Of a stretch of DNA of 6,711 bases, positions 4,746 to 6,711 are shown in pieces. Position 1 is the stretch's first letter. Every line of letters starts with the position of its first letter. Source of the stretch: Pseudomonadota bacterium (lineage in GTDB: Bacteria > Pseudomonadota > Gammaproteobacteria > Burkholderiales > Thiobacillaceae). The stretch spans positions 1-6,711 of the forward strand of contig JAJXXS010000268.1 in the NCBI GenBank assembly GCA_021780975.1. Direction: 5' to 3'. The translations under genes and the position numbers were made by a program. The notes beneath the pieces were generated by a model. That model made no database searches, had not been told where the DNA came from, and saw nothing but the letters and a program-made list of their open reading frames with translations.

Positions 4746-6711
4746 ATGCCTGAGGTTCCCCCTCTCCCAGCCCCGCGCCCACGCCGGTTGGTCTGGCACG
4801 GGCTGCTGCTGGGCGCGCCCCTGCTGCTGATCCTGATCTGGAGCCTGTGGCTGGAGCGGGCCCGCTACCAGCAAAGCGAGGTCGACATTGCCGCGCGGGC
4901 CCGTCAGGCGGCCACCTACTATGCCGGCGGCATCGCCGGTAGACTCAATACCCGCTACACGGAACTGCAATTCACCGCCTACATGCTGTTCGGCGACGGC
5001 TCCGAGCCGCGCCTGCCGACACCCAAGGTGGAACTGGCCCTGAGCCGCTTCGTTGCGCGCAATCCCGGTCTCTATGCCTTCAACATCCAGTCCCCGGATG
5101 GCAACATGATCCTGTGGTCGACGCGCGCGCAGAGTCACCGCCCCATCACGCCCCTCAACCAGTTCACGCCGCTGCCGGCCAATGCGGATTTCCTGTTCGG
5201 CCAGGACCGCTACGCGGCGCGCGCCGGCGGGCATGTCGTCACCATGCGCTACCGCATGCAGGGCACGGATGGGCAGACGCTGTACTTCATCGGCGCGCCC
5301 TATCGGCTGCGCGACCTGCTGGCCGATGGCGAGCACCGCCTGCCGTGGACCTTCACCGTGGTGGACAGCCGCGACGCCAGCGTGCTGGGCGTGTGGCGCC
5401 GGGGCCGGGTCAGCTTCACCGGCGCGATTGCGCCGCCGGACCTTGCCCGCATCGCCGTTCCGGGCTACCCGCTGGCGGTCGTGCCAGGCTGGTCGCCCGA
5501 CCTGGTGCGTCAGACCTACCTGCAGACCGCACCGCTGCGCTGGTTCATGGAGACCGCCAGTTTCCTGTTGCTGGGCGCCATCGCCCTGGGCGTGCTCAAG
5601 CTGCTGCGCCAGCGCGAGCGCAACGCCCTGCGCCTGCGGCGCCTGGCCGATTTCAACGCCATGCTGGCCCAGGTCAACGAAGTCATCGCCAGCGAGCGGG
5701 ACGAAGCCAGTCTGCTGCAGGCTGTCTGCGACATTGCCGTGCAATACGGCCACCTCAAGCTCGCCCACATCGCCCGCCCCGACGCCGGCGGCCGTTTCCA
5801 CTTCATCGCCTCGGCCGGGGCCACGGGTTACCTTGACGATCTGTTCGTGACGGTCGACCCAGCGCTTCCCGAGGGCCAGGGCTCCATGGGGCGCGCCTGG
5901 CGCGAGGGCCGCGCCTATTACAACGTCTCCTTCGAGACATCGGCCTTCCTGGCACCCTGGCGCGCGCGCGCGCAGCGCTACGGCCTCAAGTCCTCGGCGG
6001 TCGTGCCCATTCTGCGCGACAAGCAGGTGTGGGCGCTCTTCACCGTGCTGCACGACGAGGCGGACGTGTTCGACCAGGCGCTGCAGGCCCTGATCGAGGA
6101 ACTGGCGCTGGATGTCGCGCGCGGCCTCGACCGCCTCGATGCCGTGGCGCGCGAGCGCCAGCTGGCGGCTCTGCAGAAGACCTTGCTGGACAACACCTTT
6201 GCCGGCATCGCGCTAGTGAGCGGACGCGAGATCGTGCAGGCCAATCCGCGCCTGGCGCAGATGCTCGGCCACGCCGACCCGCAAACGCTGAAGGGACAGC
6301 CGACACGGCGGTTGTTCCGCGACGACGTCGAATACCAGCGCGCCTGTGCCCTGGAGGCCGAGCTGCGGACACAGGATGCCGCCGCGGCCTCCAATCTCAG
6401 TCTGGTGCGCCAGGACGGCGCGGAGATCATTTGCGATCTCGCCGTCGGCATGGTGCGCGATGCGACCCGCGCCATCGCCGTGTGGACTTTGCAGGACGTC
6501 ACCGAGCGTGAGCGCGCCAAGGCCCAGCTGATGCTGCTCAACGATCGCCTGTCGCTGGCGACCGCGGCCTCCGGCGCCGGCGTGTGGGACTACGATCCGG
6601 TCAACAACCGCCTGGAATGGGACGATCGCCTCTATGCCCTGTACGGCGTGCGCCCGCAGAGTTTCTCCGGCGCCTACGACGCCTGGAGCCGATGCGTGCA
6701 CCCCGACGATC
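4746..6711 (+). CDS. Membrane sensor protein with periplasmic domain, GAF and two PAS domains (3' end outside window)
   Basis: This is a signal-transduction protein whose output domain lies beyond the right edge; 655 residues are visible. A helix at about 16-36 follows a Pro/Arg-rich N-terminus. A periplasmic region (about 37-265) contains FNIQSPDGNMILWSTR (112-127), which recalls Cache/PAS-like sensor folds. A second helix lies at about 268-287, followed by a basic, helical linker. A GAF-like domain spans about 305-460 (LLQAVCDIAV, GQGSMGRAWREGRAYYN, KSSAVVPILRDKQVWALFTV). A helical linker (460-480) leads to PAS 1 (about 480-588: NTFAGIALVSGREIVQANPRL, ending in WTLQDVTERERAKAQL). PAS 2 begins at about 600 (LATAASGAGVWDYDPVNNRLEWDDRLYALYG) and is cut at VHPDD. 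Such proteins usually end in GGDEF, GGDEF-EAL or histidine kinase domains; the sequence here does not say which. ATG 4746 is the first start codon in a frame open far upstream; its ribosome binding site is poor. A TATCAT at 4639-4644 could be a -10, without a clear -35. The ligand is unknown. Confidence 0.9.
   Translation, partial: MPEVPPLPAPRPRRLVWHGLLLGAPLLLILIWSLWLERARYQQSEVDIAARARQAATYYAGGIAGRLNTRYTELQFTAYMLFGDGSEPRLPTPKVELALSRFVARNPGLYAFNIQSPDGNMILWSTRAQSHRPITPLNQFTPLPANADFLFGQDRYAARAGGHVVTMRYRMQGTDGQTLYFIGAPYRLRDLLADGEHRLPWTFTVVDSRDASVLGVWRRGRVSFTGAIAPPDLARIAVPGYPLAVVPGWSPDLVRQTYLQTAPLRWFMETASFLLLGAIALGVLKLLRQRERNALRLRRLADFNAMLAQVNEVIASERDEASLLQAVCDIAVQYGHLKLAHIARPDAGGRFHFIASAGATGYLDDLFVTVDPALPEGQGSMGRAWREGRAYYNVSFETSAFLAPWRARAQRYGLKSSAVVPILRDKQVWALFTVLHDEADVFDQALQALIEELALDVARGLDRLDAVARERQLAALQKTLLDNTFAGIALVSGREIVQANPRLAQMLGHADPQTLKGQPTRRLFRDDVEYQRACALEAELRTQDAAAASNLSLVRQDGAEIICDLAVGMVRDATRAIAVWTLQDVTERERAKAQLMLLNDRLSLATAASGAGVWDYDPVNNRLEWDDRLYALYGVRPQSFSGAYDAWSRCVHPDD
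5960..5973 (+). repeat. (GC)7 dinucleotide run inside the sensor gene
   Basis: Seven uninterrupted GC dinucleotides encode the Arg-Ala-Arg-Ala stretch in the GAF-like domain. The frame is intact here. A gain or loss of one unit would shift the frame, so the run is a possible slippage site, but it is short and may simply reflect Arg/Ala codons in GC-rich DNA. Confidence 0.8.

Noticed and set aside
4534..4782. N-terminal extension of PyrE by 83 residues
   Set aside because: The open frame continues upstream only because stops are rare in GC-rich DNA; the family N-terminus matches exactly at ATG 4533, and the predicted promoter lies within the extension.
4686..6053. 455-codon open frame on the minus strand, antisense to the sensor gene
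   Set aside because: Low-complexity composition with no recognisable motif; the + strand frame has clear membrane helices and GAF/PAS features.

Overview
The window is GC-rich, densely coded chromosomal DNA from a Gram-negative bacterium. The gene types suggest a pseudomonadote, most likely betaproteobacterial: a cyoBCDE ubiquinol oxidase cluster, a 212-residue enterobacterial-like PyrE, a DUF4124 envelope protein and a multi-sensor GAF/PAS membrane protein. The assignment to phylum is fairly safe. The class is an inference from protein character only. There are no tRNA or rRNA genes, insertion sequences, CRISPR arrays or phage genes.

Left part (1-2493, + strand): the distal part of a cytochrome bo3-type ubiquinol oxidase operon. 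It holds the last 180 codons of cyoB, then cyoC, cyoD and cyoE. The genes are packed so tightly that translation is probably coupled: a 2-nt gap between cyoB and cyoC, a TAATG overlap between cyoC and cyoD, and a TTGA overlap between cyoD and cyoE. CyoB, CyoC and CyoD are oxidase subunits; CyoE makes heme O for the enzyme. CyoA and most of CyoB lie outside the window to the left.

Centre (2494-3281): a 157-nt spacer with an extended -10 promoter candidate and GC-rich potential stem-loops leads into a beta-class carbonic anhydrase family gene. Its features fit the small clade that also contains carbonyl sulfide hydrolase. The gene ends at a perfect 11-bp inverted repeat that separates it from a convergent gene.

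Right part (3282-6711): two minus-strand genes, pyrE (pyrimidine synthesis) followed by an exported DUF4124 coiled-coil protein whose signal peptide overlaps the 3' end of pyrE. A 212-nt divergent spacer carries a perfect TATAAT for pyrE and a short hairpin in its leader. The last gene runs rightward out of the window. It is a membrane sensor with a periplasmic domain, a GAF domain and two PAS domains, and its output domain is not visible.

Most of this is recognisable core metabolism and respiration, and I see no clearly new multi-gene system. The points most worth a second look are the possible COS-hydrolase-like identity of the carbonic anhydrase homologue and its structured leader, the Ala/Met-rich tail on CyoD, and the out-of-frame overlap of pyrE with the DUF4124 gene.
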